Assembly: GCA_949902805.1 (NCBI GenBank)
Contig: CATLDI010000007.1
Span: 1 to 46,427, forward strand
DNA: 46,427 bases
DNA from: an uncultured Clostridiaceae bacterium
GTDB taxonomy: Bacteria; Bacillota; Clostridia; TANB77; CAG-508
Direction of reading: 5' to 3'
The notes beneath the pieces are model-generated. The model ran no database searches. It had not been told where the DNA came from and saw only the letters and a program-made list of their open reading frames with translations. How positions within the stretch are numbered: position 1 is the stretch's first letter; each line of letters starts with the position of its first letter. Below are positions 1 to 10,815 of the stretch, one piece after another. Position numbers and translations under genes: made by a program.

Positions 1-1596
1 CTCATTATTTCCTCCAACTATTTTATTTATTACTTCAAGTATATATGATTTTGCACTTTCTAAATCATATAATTTTTCATGATTATTTTTTACTATATGG
101 TTATACCAACTAATATGAACTCTTAAAGTATAAAATAAATGATTAATATTATTTTCATAATTTTTATAATAACGTTCTACTAAATTATAAAATATTTTAG
201 ACATATACTTGCAATTTATAATTCTAGATATATCTATCAAAGGATCTCCTATTTTAAAATCATCATAATCTATTAAATATAATTGTTTCTGATCTGTATT
301 AATACATACATTTAAAGGAGTCATATCTGCGTGTATTAAACAAGTTTCTCTAGTACATAGTTCTTCAGCAGAAATATATAATTTATTTAATAATAATTTA
401 TATGTAGTATCTGTTATAAGACGCTGCTTATAAATACTACTAATTTTATCTTCAATCTCATCTAAATAATAATCCTTCCATGTTGTGTAATTGCAATTAT
501 TGTTAAAATTAATAAAATCCATCTTATTTGAGTGTATATTATCAATTATTTCCTTAAACTGTTTTATATAGATATCATCATTAACGTCAAAATTAGATTT
601 TTCAAGCTTAACTATATCAATACCTTTTTCATCTCCAAAGTAATCTAAAACAAGAACTTTTTCATCAGCAGATAAATATACGTAACCTACAATGTCTTTA
701 AATACATTTCCTAATTTGTTAAATTTACAAATATAAGGCTCTATTCTATCTTTAGATAAAATTAAAGTATAAATTTTATTTTTGGTTCTTATTTTAAATT
801 TAGATTTTCTTCTATAATCCTGTATCATACATATTTCATAGTTACCTAAATTTTTAAAAAAATCATAGTTATTTAAAAAAACATATAAATCATCTAAATA
901 TAACTTATTAAATAATTCTGTAACACTATTAACAATTCTATCACTACAATATGTAAGAAGTTCTTTTACAGAGTTTTTCATACAATAACCATTAAAGTTT
1001 TTAATCATTTCAATATCACTAAAGCTATCACCAATTGTATAAATATTTTCTCTTTTTATTTTTTCTATGTCCATTATTTGTGCTATAGCTTTAGATTTGT
1101 TTGTTTGATTTGATATTATTTCTACAGCATCACATGTAACATAGTAACAATTAACATAGTTCGAATATTTTTGGTTTATTATATTACTTATGCTAAGGGC
1201 GGTATCTTTTGAAGCATATTTAACATGTATTTTAGTTAAGTCAGTGCTATTAAAGTCTAACCTAGAGTTATCTATATTACAGCAAAAAGAATTTATAGAA
1301 TTATTTAAATCTAAGTCATTAACCATTTCTTTTATAATGTCATTATCAATAGAATAATTAATAATTATATTATCATTTTTATCTAATATGGTTGAACCAT
1401 GGTTTATTATTAGATAGTCATAACTTATATTATATTCATTAGCTTTCTTTTTAAAGTCAAAGAAACTTCTTCCAGTAGCAATAACAAATATATTTCCTTC
1501 TTTTCTAAATTCATCTACAGCTATTTTATTTTGTTCAATATCGTTATCATTCAAATAGAATGTTTGATCATAATCACTTACTAACATTTTCAACAT
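1..1596 (-). CDS. HAD-superfamily (Cof-type) phosphatase fused to an APH/choline-kinase-like phosphotransferase, partial
   Basis: Open frame of 532 codons that runs off the left edge, so the C-terminus is missing. The start is ATG at 1596, behind a GAGGT ribosome site. The N-terminal half is a Cof-type HAD phosphatase: motif I DYDQT at residues 8-12, IATGRS near 39-44, and GDSFSD near 188. The C-terminal half has a protein-kinase-like phosphotransferase catalytic loop, HADMTPLN near residues 418-425, followed by a metal-binding DYDD near 440. The fusion would join a phosphate-removing and a phosphate-adding activity in one soluble protein; the substrate cannot be told. It is transcribed divergently from topA. 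It has no in-frame CGG codon. Confidence 0.75.
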   Translation of the reverse strand, partial: MLKMLVSDYDQTFYLNDNDIEQNKIAVDEFRKEGNIFVIATGRSFFDFKKKANEYNISYDYLIINHGSTILDKNDNIIINYSIDNDIIKEMVNDLDLNNSINSFCCNIDNSRLDFNSTDLTKIHVKYASKDTALSISNIINQKYSNYVNCYYVTCDAVEIISNQTNKSKAIAQIMDIEKIKRENIYTIGDSFSDIEMIKNFNGYCMKNSVKELLTYCSDRIVNSVTELFNKLYLDDLYVFLNNYDFFKNLGNYEICMIQDYRRKSKFKIRTKNKIYTLILSKDRIEPYICKFNKLGNVFKDIVGYVYLSADEKVLVLDYFGDEKGIDIVKLEKSNFDVNDDIYIKQFKEIIDNIHSNKMDFINFNNNCNYTTWKDYYLDEIEDKISSIYKQRLITDTTYKLLLNKLYISAEELCTRETCLIHADMTPLNVCINTDQKQLYLIDYDDFKIGDPLIDISRIINCKYMSKIFYNLVERYYKNYENNINHLFYTLRVHISWYNHIVKNNHEKLYDLESAKSYILEVINKIVGGNNE

Positions 1597-1706
1597 AATT
1601 ATTACCTCACAATTATAATATTATAAAATATACCATAAAGCGACATTCTAGTAAAGACATAAACAATATAAATTTTAGTAATATATACTAAAAATTACCA
1701 AAACTA

Positions 1707-1735
1707 TTGCAAAAAGAAAGAATATATTTTAAAAT
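1707..1735 (+). promoter_or_regulatory. Sigma-A-type promoter for topA
   Basis: TTGCAA at 1707-1712, a 17-base spacer, then TAAAAT at 1730-1735, 36 bases before the topA start. The same box spacing recurs upstream of several genes here. Confidence 0.55.
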
Positions 1736-1771
1736 AAAATGGTTAAATAAGATAAAAAGGAGAAAGTGTAA

Positions 1772-3847
1772 ATGGCAGATAAATTAATTATAGTGGAATC
1801 ACCCGCTAAGGCCAATACAATAAAGAAGTTCTTAGGAGGCAGTACAAAAGTAGTTGCTTCAATGGGGCATATACGTGACCTACCAAAATCAAAACTAGGA
1901 GTAGATGTAGAAAATAATTTCGAACCAGAATATATAAATATTAGAGGAAAAGGAGATTTAATAAAATCTTTAAAAAAAGATGCGAATCAAGCAAAAAAAG
2001 TGTACCTTGCAACTGACCCTGACCGTGAAGGAGAAGCAATAGCATGGCATTTAGCACATATATTAAACATACCAGAAGATAGTATATGTAGGGTAACATT
2101 TAATGAAATAACAAAAGAAACAGTACAAGAAAGCATAAAAAAACCACGTAAAATAGATATGAATTTAACAGATGCACAACAAGCGCGTAGAGTGTTAGAT
2201 AGAATAGTTGGTTATAAAATAAGCCCACTACTATGGAAAAAAGTAAAAAGAGGTTTATCAGCAGGAAGAGTACAATCAGTAGCGGTAAAACTAATAGTAG
2301 ATAGAGAAGAAGAAATAGAAAAATTCATCCCAGAAGAGTACTGGAATATATATGCTACATTATTAGAAGAAAAAACGAAAAAGACTTTTGAAGCACATTT
2401 TTATGGCAAAGATGGTAAGAAACAAGAAATACATTCAGGGGAAGAAGTAGAGAAGATATTATCAGATATAAAGAATGGAAAATACATAGTAAATGATATA
2501 AAGAAGAGCGAAAGAAAAAGAACCCCAGCACCACCATTTACAACAAGCACAATGCAACAAGAAGCTTCAAGAAAATTAGGCTTTACATTAAAGAAAACAA
2601 TGAGTGTAGCACAAGGATTATATGAAGGTGTAAAAGTACCAGAAAAAGGAGTAGTAGGTCTAATTACATACATGAGAACAGACTCTACAAGAATTTCAGA
2701 AGAAGCAAGAAATGCTGCTAAAAAACATATAGTAAGTGAATATGGCGAAAACTACTATGAAAATAGATACTATAAAACAAACAAAGATGCACAAGATGCC
2801 CACGAAGGTATACGTCCTACATATGTAGAATTAGAGCCAGATAAAATAAAAGATTCACTAACAACAGACCAATATAAACTATACAAATTAATTTATAACA
2901 GGTTCATAGCAAGTCAAATGGCACAGGCAATATATGATACAGTAGCAGTAAATATAAAAGTAAATGATTATGACTTCAAAGCAAATGGTCAAACACTAAA
3001 ATTCAAAGGGTTCATGACATTATATGTAGAATCAGAAGATAACAAAAAGGATGAAAAAGATATATCAATTCCTGAATTAGAAGTAGGAGAAATTCTAAAA
3101 GAAAAGAAAATAGAACCAAAACAAAGCTTTACAGAGCCACCACCAAGGTACACAGAAGCAAGCTTAGTAAAAGCCTTAGAAGAAAAGAAAATAGGAAGAC
3201 CAAGTACATACTCACCAACAATTACAACAATACTAGAAAGAAGATATATAGAAAAAGAGCAAAAACAATTAAAACCAACAGAACTAGGAAGAGTAGTAAA
3301 CAAGCTATTAATAGAAAACTTTGGAGATATAATAAACGTAGAATTTACAGCTAAAATAGAAGAAGAATTTGATAATGTAGCAGAAGGAAATATTAAATGG
3401 AAACAAATAATTAGCGACTTCTATGGACCATTTAAAATAACATTAGATAAAGTAGAAAAAGAACTAGAGCACGTAAAACTAGAAGAAGAAGTAAGCGACG
3501 TTCAATGCGAAAAATGCGGAAGAATGATGGTATACAAATATGGAAGATATGGAAAATTCTTAGCATGTCCAGGCTACCCAGAATGTAAAAATGCAAAACC
3601 AATAGTAGAAACAATAGATGTACCATGCCCAGTATGTGGAGGAACAGTACAAGTAAGAAAAACAAAAAGAAAAAGAAACTATTATATATGCGAAAATAAC
3701 CCAGCAAGTTGTAACTACATTTCATGGAATAAACCACAAGTAGGAGAAAAATGGGAACCAAAAGAAGCGGTAGAAGTAGAGGAAAAGAAAAAAGTAGCAA
3801 GTAAGAAGAAAACTACAAAAAGGAAAACAACAAAGAAGAAAAAATAG
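1772..3847 (+). CDS. topA: DNA topoisomerase I (type IA)
   Basis: Relaxes negative supercoils by cutting one strand through a 5'-phosphotyrosine. The 691 residues match the usual bacterial length. Seen: N-terminal Toprim domain with IIVESPAKA near residues 6-14 and the acidic TDPDREGE at 81-88; catalytic Tyr300 inside ITYMRTDSTR; GRPSTYSPT further on; two C-terminal four-cysteine zinc ribbons from about residue 577; and a lysine-rich tail. Start ATG follows AAGGAG. Its CGG trinucleotides all fall across codon boundaries (such as TGC-GGA or GCG-GTA), so none is read as a codon and the frame is intact. Confidence 0.97.
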   Translation: MADKLIIVESPAKANTIKKFLGGSTKVVASMGHIRDLPKSKLGVDVENNFEPEYINIRGKGDLIKSLKKDANQAKKVYLATDPDREGEAIAWHLAHILNIPEDSICRVTFNEITKETVQESIKKPRKIDMNLTDAQQARRVLDRIVGYKISPLLWKKVKRGLSAGRVQSVAVKLIVDREEEIEKFIPEEYWNIYATLLEEKTKKTFEAHFYGKDGKKQEIHSGEEVEKILSDIKNGKYIVNDIKKSERKRTPAPPFTTSTMQQEASRKLGFTLKKTMSVAQGLYEGVKVPEKGVVGLITYMRTDSTRISEEARNAAKKHIVSEYGENYYENRYYKTNKDAQDAHEGIRPTYVELEPDKIKDSLTTDQYKLYKLIYNRFIASQMAQAIYDTVAVNIKVNDYDFKANGQTLKFKGFMTLYVESEDNKKDEKDISIPELEVGEILKEKKIEPKQSFTEPPPRYTEASLVKALEEKKIGRPSTYSPTITTILERRYIEKEQKQLKPTELGRVVNKLLIENFGDIINVEFTAKIEEEFDNVAEGNIKWKQIISDFYGPFKITLDKVEKELEHVKLEEEVSDVQCEKCGRMMVYKYGRYGKFLACPGYPECKNAKPIVETIDVPCPVCGGTVQVRKTKRKRNYYICENNPASCNYISWNKPQVGEKWEPKEAVEVEEKKKVASKKKTTKRKTTKKKK

Positions 3848-3880
3848 AAAATAAGACCCACACATGTGGATCTTATTTTT
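3848..3880. terminator. Bidirectional terminator between topA and the convergent gene
   Basis: Near-perfect inverted repeat (arms about 3848-3862 and 3865-3879, one mismatch) with T-rich tracts on both strands, lying directly after the topA stop codon and before the end of the opposing gene. Confidence 0.7.
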
Positions 3881-3891
3881 ATATTAGTTAC

Positions 3892-4389
3892 TTATAAATG
3901 CATTGTTACAGTGATTTTCCATAAGGATGGAATATTTAAAGGATTGTAAAAAGGTGGACCATTATTAATATTTACTTTGGAAATATCAACACAATAACCT
4001 TCTTCATTATCAAACATAGTCTTCATAATATCAAATGCTACAACACTAAATTTCTCCTTAGTACATCCATTTTCAACACCAAATGCCTCTATATATTCAT
4101 TAAAAATTTCAATATCAGATATAGGAGAAACGTTAATTTTGACTCTATCAATAAGATATTGCTGAAAAACAACTGCTACATCTTGTTTTGGTTGCACATG
4201 ACTATAAGTTGCAGCTTCTAATAAAACTAGAGCCCAATCATAGTATTTTTTAGCTATCACATCGTTTGTAGGCTCTCCAACTATAGTAAATAAATTTTGT
4301 TTAAGTGCTATTTTATTTTGCACCACAATTTTTTGTTCAAAATATGATTTGTTAAATATGTTTTCTCTTAATTCTTGTGCTATACTCAT
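3892..4389 (-). CDS. Uncharacterised 165-residue protein
   Basis: I do not recognise this family. The start ATG at 4389 follows AAGGAGG with good spacing, and the frame ends just before the terminator shared with topA, so it looks like a real single-gene unit. The product is soluble, mildly acidic and mixed in composition, with no signal peptide, membrane helix or cysteine motif. The C-terminal third is rich in Asn, Pro and Val, which hints at beta structure. No function can be assigned. Confidence 0.6.
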   Translation of the reverse strand: MSIAQELRENIFNKSYFEQKIVVQNKIALKQNLFTIVGEPTNDVIAKKYYDWALVLLEAATYSHVQPKQDVAVVFQQYLIDRVKINVSPISDIEIFNEYIEAFGVENGCTKEKFSVVAFDIMKTMFDNEEGYCVDISKVNINNGPPFYNPLNIPSLWKITVTMHL

Positions 4390-4610
4390 AAAATAATCCT
4401 CCTTAATTTATTAAAATTTTAGGAAAAGTGTATCAAATAAAACCTGATACATATACAAAATTAAATTTCTTCATGATTATAATATAGATAACATAAAATG
4501 TCAATAAATTAGAAGAGATTAGACACATTTATTTGGTAAATGTATTGTAAAAAAATAAAAAATAGTATATAATTTAACATTAGAAAATTCACTATAGAAG
4601 GGAAAATAAA

Positions 4611-7600
4611 ATGATAATAAACCCAGAAATAATAAGAGAATTAAGCTTATCAGCAGGAAGTAGCAGAAAAGAAAAAGCAGAAGAATATATTAGACAAAAA
4701 AGAATTAATATAACAAAAGTAATTTATGATAATATAGATAATTTTGAAATTCGTTCTAATGTAAAAGGAAATGAAAATATTTGTGATGTTCATATAAAAG
4801 TTGAAAATGCAGAAATAGAAGATGTAAGTTGTACTTGCCCAGATTATTATGAACACTATGGTACTTGCAAACATATTTTAGCAACAGCTATGGAATTTAG
4901 CCAAAATGATAGCTATGTTCGAGTATTTTCAGATAAAACAGAAAATATAAAAAATGATGGGGCAATATTCAAAAAGCATCAAAAACAAGAAGAAAAATAT
5001 CGTAATTTTAAGCAATTAATACATGAATTTTATCCTATTCATCAAGAAGAAAATGATAATCTAAAACAAAAAATACTTCCACATACAATAAAACTAGAAC
5101 CAAAGCTAATATATAATACATACTCAAAAAAATTAAAATTAGAAATAAAAATAGGAGATAAGCAACTATATAAATTAAAAAACTTCCCAGAATTCTATGA
5201 CAGAATGAAAAAAAGAGAATATTACAGCTATGGAACAAAATTAGAATTTACACATGAAGAAGATTTTTTTAGAATAGAGTCATTACCACTTTTAAATTTT
5301 GTACTAAAATATGCCGAAATTATAAAGTACACCAATGAAAATACTAATTCATATACCTACTATGGAAAAACAATAGAAGATAATTACATAACTATTTCTA
5401 ATAGCGGAATGGATGAAATATTTAACGTATTAGAAGGAAAACAAGTATCATTCCAAAAAGAAGGAATAGAAAATAAAATACTGTTTTTAAACAAAGCACC
5501 TGATATAAAATTTGACATACAAGAAGAAGGAAAAAGTGAATATAGAATTATTCCTAATATAGATATATATGAATACGAAATAATAGAAGGAAAAGAAAAT
5601 ATATACTTTCTAATGGATGACACACTATATAAATGTGACGAAAACTTTAAAAATACAACACTAAAACTATTACAAGTATTCAGAAATAACTTTACAAATA
5701 GCATAGTATTTCCAAAAGAAGAACTATCAAATCTATTTTCAATAGTATTTCCAAAAGTAAAAGATAGAATAGAAACAAATAATTTAACTGAAGAAGAAAT
5801 CGAAAAATATGTTCCAAAAGATTTATTTGTAAAACTATATTTAGATTATGATAATAGAAATTATATTACAGCAGATATAAGGTTTGTATATGGAGAAGAA
5901 GAATTCAACCCACTACTAGAACCAAACTTAGAGTTTGCAAGAGATATAGCAAAAGAAGATGAAGTGCTAGAAATGTTTAGAAAAGCAGGCTTCATGCTTG
6001 AAGTAGAAAAAGCAAGGCTAATTTTAGTTTCAGAAGATACAATTTATAATTTTTTATCGATAGACATAGAAAATTATATGAAAAAGTTTGAAGTATTAGC
6101 AACAGACAATTTTAAACAAAAAGAAATAAGAAAACCTAAAATGGGAAATTTAGGAGTAAGAATAGAAAATAATTTATTAAATATAGATTTAGGTACTCTA
6201 GATTTTGACCCAATAGAACTTAAAGAAATTATGGAAAAATACCATTTAAAGAAAAAATATCATAGGCTAAAAGATGGAAGTTTTATAACCTTAGAAGAAA
6301 ATGAAACAATAGAATTTATAGATAGCTTATCAAAAGGAATGGATATTAGCTATAAAGAATTAGAAAAAGGAGAACTAAAACTTCCAATATACAGGAGCTT
6401 GTATTTAGATAGAATACTAGAAAATATAAATGGTGTAGAAATTAGCAAAAATGAAGAATATAAAAATTTGGTTAATAAAATAGAAAACAAAAACTTTAGT
6501 AAAGAAATAGCCCTACCTAAAAACTTAAATGCAGAACTTAGAAATTACCAAAAAACAGGATATGAATGGCTAAAAGTATTAGACAGTTATAATTTCGGAG
6601 GAATTTTAGCAGATGACATGGGGCTTGGAAAAACTATTCAACTATTATCAGTTATATTATACTATGTTCAAAATGAAGAAAATCCAAAGCCAACAATTGT
6701 AGTATGTCCAAGTTCACTAACTCTTAACTGGGAAAACGAAGCAAAAAAATTCACACCAGAACTAAGTCAGGTAGTAATTCATGGAAATGCAAATGAAAGA
6801 AAGAGAAAAATAAAAAGCATACCAAAATATAACATAGCAATTACATCATATGATTTATTAAAAAGAGATATTGAAATTTACAAAGAACTACGGTTATGAA
6901 TTTAAATATATAATTGCAGATGAAGCACAATATATAAAAAATAACAACACTCAAAATGCAAAAGCGATAAAAGAAATAAATGCAAATACTAGATATGCAC
7001 TTACAGGAACACCAATAGAAAACTCACTTTCAGAATTATGGTCTATATTTGACTTTATAATGCCAGGTTATTTGTTTGGATATCGTAAATTTAAAGAATT
7101 ATATGAAATGCCAATAGTAAAAGAAGAAGATAAAAAAGCAATGAATAAACTAAAAATGCTTATAGAACCATTTATATTAAGAAGAATAAAAGAAGAAGTT
7201 TTAACAGAACTTCCAGATAAAACAATAACAGTTCTAAACAATGAAATGCAAGAAGAACAACAAAAGTTATATCTATCATATCTTCAAAATGCGAAAACAG
7301 AAGCAATGGAAGAAATAAATGCAAATGGCTTCCAAAAAAGTCAAATAAAAATACTAGCATTACTAATGAGGTTAAGGCAAATTTGTTGCCACCCAAGTAT
7401 ATTCTTAAATGACTATAAAGGCGAAAGTAGCAAACTAAATCAATGTATAGAAGTTGTAAAAGATGCGGTAGAAGCGGGACACAAAATATTACTATTTTCA
7501 ACATATACAGCAATGTTCCCTTTAATAGAAGAAAAATTAAAAGAAAATAAAATACAATATTCAAAACTAACAGGGCAAACAAAAGTAGGAGAAAGAATAA

Positions 7601-7938
7601 AATTAGTAGATGAATTTAATGAAAATAAAGATATAAAAGTATTTTTAATATCATTAAAAGCTGGAGGAACAGGACTAAACCTAATAGGAGCAGATATGGT
7701 AGTACATTACGACCCATGGTGGAACTTATCAGCCGAAAACCAAGCAACAGATAGAACTTATAGAATAGGTCAAAAGAAAAATGTACAAGTATACAAACTA
7801 ATAACAAAAAATTCAATAGAAGAAAAAATATATGAATTACAACAAAGAAAAGCAAAACTAATAGACAATATGCTATCAACAAATGAAACCTTTATTAATA
7901 AGCTTTCTAAGGAAGAAATTATGGAATTGTTTAAATAA
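4611..7938 (+). CDS. SWIM zinc-finger SNF2-family DNA-dependent ATPase, with +1 recoding at CGG
   Basis: Swi2/Snf2 helicase-like ATPase of the bacterial SWIM type, 1108 residues when the C at 6891 is skipped. Seen: SWIM zinc finger (CTC...CKH) near residues 67-88; a long middle domain; helicase motif I ADDMGLGKT near 665-673; motif II DEAQ and TGTPIENS just after the shift; and the C-terminal lobe with AGGTGLNL and the arginine-finger stretch ENQATDRTYRIGQ. The zero frame reads CGG at 6891-6893 and stops two codons later, between motifs I and II. Reading CGGT as one Gly gives KELGYEFKYIIADEAQ and an uninterrupted ATPase core. Both halves are otherwise undamaged. Confidence 0.9.
6891..6894 (+). 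other. In-frame CGG recoding site (CGGT) in SNF2 gene
   Basis: Codon 761; previous codon CTA. A +1 shift reads GGT (Gly) and joins the two halves of the ATPase. Confidence 0.85.
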
Positions 7939-7940
7939 AA

Positions 7941-8044
7941 AGAAAGATTTGGGACGTGTCTAAAAATTTCCAAACACAGATAACTAAAAAATATGCAAAG
8001 TTATTTAATGTTTGGAAATTTTTAGACACGTCCCAAATCTTTCT
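7941..8044. repeat. Palindromic element, 36-bp perfect inverted repeat (family A)
   Basis: Left arm 7941-7976 and right arm 8009-8044 are exact reverse complements, separated by 32 bases. The core reads TTTGGGACGTGTC. Related copies lie at 15853-16036, 25404-25510 and, as a half copy, 32081-32122. It follows the SNF2 gene, so the hairpin may also stop transcription. No transposase is present, so it resembles a MITE. Confidence 0.85.
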
Positions 8045-8184
8045 GAATCTTTCGATAGTTTTTAAGAAAAATATAATGACAAATTAAAAAATAGGATATA
8101 TAATAAACAAAAAATGCATAATGAAGGTTAAGATTCAAAGTCATGGGAAGATTATAAAAAAGAAGAAATGGAAAGGTAAAAAAT

Positions 8185-9558
8185 ATGAAAGAATATATAA
8201 CAATAATAGGCGGAGGTTTAGCAGGCTCAGAAGCTGCATATCAAATAGCAAAAGCAGGAATAAAAGTAAAATTATATGAAATGAAACCACAAAAATTTTC
8301 AGGAGCACATTCTAATAAAAATTTAGCAGAAATAGTATGTAGCAATTCCTTTAAATCAAATTTACATACAAATGCTTGTGGTTTATTAAAAGAAGAACTA
8401 CGCCTGTTAGATAGTTTATTAATAAAAACAGCAGATGAAACAAGCGTACCAGCAGGACAAGCATTAGCAGTAGATAGAGAAATATTTGCTAAAAAAGTAA
8501 CCAAACAATTAGAAAATAACCCTAATATAGAAATAATAAGAGAAGAAGTAACAAATATAGAAGAAATTGCAAAAGAAGGAATAGTAATAATAGCAACAGG
8601 ACCATTAACATCAGAAGGTCTAGCAGAACAAATAAAAAAGCTAACAGGAGAAAAGGAACTAGCCTTTTATGATGCAGCAGCTCCAATTATTGAAAAAGAT
8701 AGTATAAACTTTGACATAGCTTTTTATGGAAATAGATATGATGAAGAAAAGAAAAAAGATGAAACAATAGAAGAATGGAAAGAAAGACTAAAAAATCAAG
8801 AAGCCAGCTATATAAATCTTCCAATGAACCAAGAAGAATATGAAAATTTTGTCCAAGAATTAATAAGTGCAGAAGTAGTAGAACTACATGAATTCGAAAA
8901 AAAGGAAATATTTGAAGGATGTATGCCAATAGAAGTAATGGCAAAAAGAGGAATAGATACTTTAAGGTTTGGACCATTAAAACCAGTTGGCTTTGATGAC
9001 CCAAGAACTGCCAAAAGACCATATGCCGTAATACAATTAAGACAAGATAATGAAGAAGGAACACTATTTAATATGGTCGGTTTCCAAACTAACTTAAAAT
9101 TTGGAGAGCAAAAAAGAGTATTTTCGAAAGTGCCAGGTTTGGAAAATGCAGAATTTGTAAAATACGGTGTAATGCATAGAAATACCTTCATAAACTCACC
9201 CAAACTATTAAACGGAAAATATCAAATGAAACAATGCGAAAACATATATTTTGCAGGGCAAATAACAGGAGTAGAAGGATATGTTGAATCTATTAGTTCA
9301 GGAATGGTAGCAGCTTTAAATGCGGTAGAGCAATTTAAACAAACAAAAGAAAAAATTATCTTCCCAAAAGAAACTATGATAGGAGCATTAGCACATTATA
9401 TAGTAGAAAATAAAGAAAATTTCCAACCAATGAATGCAAATTTTGGAATACTTCCACAGCTAGAAGAAAAGATAAAAGACAAAAAAGTAAAATATGGAAA
9501 GCTAGCGGATAGAGCAATAGCATCATTAAAGGATAAATATAATAATGAAATTATGTAA
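8185..9558 (+). CDS. trmFO: Methylenetetrahydrofolate-tRNA-(uracil-5-)-methyltransferase, FAD-dependent
   Basis: Makes 5-methyluridine at position 54 of tRNA using methylene-tetrahydrofolate and FAD, the route used by Gram-positive bacteria. The 457 residues are close to the family length. Seen: N-terminal FAD-binding GGGLAGSEAA at residues 9-18; the family segment IVCSNSFKS with Cys52; a second cysteine in FEGCMPIEVMA (the pair is expected to be catalytic); and a C-terminal FAD contact region GVEGYVESISSG. The start ATG follows a weak AAAGG. It is a tRNA-modifying enzyme in a genome with apparent decoding anomalies, but its target is the T-loop, not the anticodon, so no link is claimed. Confidence 0.95.
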   Translation: MKEYITIIGGGLAGSEAAYQIAKAGIKVKLYEMKPQKFSGAHSNKNLAEIVCSNSFKSNLHTNACGLLKEELRLLDSLLIKTADETSVPAGQALAVDREIFAKKVTKQLENNPNIEIIREEVTNIEEIAKEGIVIIATGPLTSEGLAEQIKKLTGEKELAFYDAAAPIIEKDSINFDIAFYGNRYDEEKKKDETIEEWKERLKNQEASYINLPMNQEEYENFVQELISAEVVELHEFEKKEIFEGCMPIEVMAKRGIDTLRFGPLKPVGFDDPRTAKRPYAVIQLRQDNEEGTLFNMVGFQTNLKFGEQKRVFSKVPGLENAEFVKYGVMHRNTFINSPKLLNGKYQMKQCENIYFAGQITGVEGYVESISSGMVAALNAVEQFKQTKEKIIFPKETMIGALAHYIVENKENFQPMNANFGILPQLEEKIKDKKVKYGKLADRAIASLKDKYNNEIM

Positions 9559-9619
9559 CTTCTAAATGAAAACTGGGGAGTTATCAATATTAAGTTTATA
9601 TTACAACAGCATAAAATAG

Positions 9620-9648
9620 TTGCAATTTATGTCATTTTATGGTAAAAT
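9620..9648 (+). promoter_or_regulatory. Sigma-A-type promoter
   Basis: TTGCAA, 17-base spacer, TAAAAT, placed 35 bases before the coiled-coil gene. Confidence 0.5.
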
Positions 9649-9682
9649 ATAAGAAGATATTGAAAATCAAAGGAGGATCCAT

Positions 9683-10735
9683 ATGAGAAAGTGGGAAGTA
9701 AAGTATAATGAATTAAAAAGTGGAAATTTAGACCAAGATATACAACAATTAAAACAAAAAGTAGAGCAAAAGAGTGCTACTAGAGAAGAGTATAAAGAAT
9801 ATAACAAATTGCTAAAAATCAAAGACAATATGCCAAAAATAGCAAATATTCTTGAATACAAAGGAAAAATATCTGAAGAAATAACAAAAATAGAAAAAGA
9901 ACTAGAGGCATTAAAAAAATTAGAATATATTAATGAGAATTCAGAAAAGTTAAATAATACTAGTAAAGTAATAGACGCTAAAATGAATAAAATATCAGAA
10001 GAAAAATTAAATATTGAAAAGCAATTAAAAAATACAAAATTAACTAAAGAGCAAAGAGAAGAACTTTTAAGTAAAAATAAAGAACTGGACAAAGAAATGG
10101 CTAACAATAATCAACAATATGTGAAACTACAAAAAATATTAGAAGGAAAAACTAGATTAGAAAACCAAACACCAAGTGCATCAAGAGAAGACTTAGAAAA
10201 TAGAAAGAATGAATTACTACAAAAAAGAAGTAAATGTAACTTAGTTGGAAGAAATTTAGTTGAAGGTTTAAGTTGGAATTCAATAGAAATGAACTTAGAC
10301 AAATGGAAAGATAGAACTTTTACTGCTAAAAAAGCACAAACTAAAGATGCTGAAACAGTAGAAACAAGAACAGAAGAAACTCACACTGGAGAAGAACAAG
10401 AAGAAAATTTACCAGCAAAAGTAAGTGTGTTTGCTAAAATAAAAAATAAAATTTCTAATTTAGTTAAAAACATTTTCAAATCAAGAAACAAAGAAAAAAC
10501 AGTAGAAATAGATAATGACGAAGTTACAAAACCTGAAGAAAGCGAAAAAACAGAAAGAGATGATTTTACAAAATATTTAAGAGAAGTAGCAGAAAAAGGG
10601 TATAAAGAAGTAAATAAAGAAGAAGCTATGAAAAAGCTAGAAGAACTTAAAAAAGAAGCATATAAAAGAGAAACAGAAAAATATGGAGAAGAATACGCAA
10701 AGAGGTCAATGAAACAAGAAGATAATGAAAGATAA
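9683..10735 (+). CDS. Uncharacterised coiled-coil protein
   Basis: 350 residues, very rich in Lys and Glu, with a strong AAGGAGG site before the ATG. Heptad-like Leu/Ile spacing through about residues 1-160 predicts a long coiled coil. A short basic, more hydrophobic stretch near 250-270 (KIKNKISNLVKNIFKSRN) could be an amphipathic membrane-touching helix. The C-terminal part is charged again. There is no signal peptide or enzyme motif. I do not recognise the family. It sits between trmFO and the str operon as its own unit, with a promoter upstream. Confidence 0.65.
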   Translation: MRKWEVKYNELKSGNLDQDIQQLKQKVEQKSATREEYKEYNKLLKIKDNMPKIANILEYKGKISEEITKIEKELEALKKLEYINENSEKLNNTSKVIDAKMNKISEEKLNIEKQLKNTKLTKEQREELLSKNKELDKEMANNNQQYVKLQKILEGKTRLENQTPSASREDLENRKNELLQKRSKCNLVGRNLVEGLSWNSIEMNLDKWKDRTFTAKKAQTKDAETVETRTEETHTGEEQEENLPAKVSVFAKIKNKISNLVKNIFKSRNKEKTVEIDNDEVTKPEESEKTERDDFTKYLREVAEKGYKEVNKEEAMKKLEELKKEAYKRETEKYGEEYAKRSMKQEDNER

Positions 10736-10784
10736 TTTAAATAAAGCAGTACATAAACTTCTACTAGAAAATAAACGAAAAATA

Positions 10785-10813
10785 TTGACATATACGCATA
10801 AAAGTGATAAAAT
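10785..10813 (+). promoter_or_regulatory. Strong sigma-A promoter of the str operon
   Basis: Consensus TTGACA at 10785-10790, exactly 17 bases, then TAAAAT at 10808-10813. It lies 102 bases before rpsL, leaving a leader of about 95 nt. Confidence 0.75.
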
Positions 10814-10815
10814 AT

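Noticed and set aside
2355..3800. Long antisense frames opposite topA and other genes
   Set aside because: They are composition shadows of AT-rich genes: Leu/Phe/Ser-rich, with no ribosome site or family resemblance.
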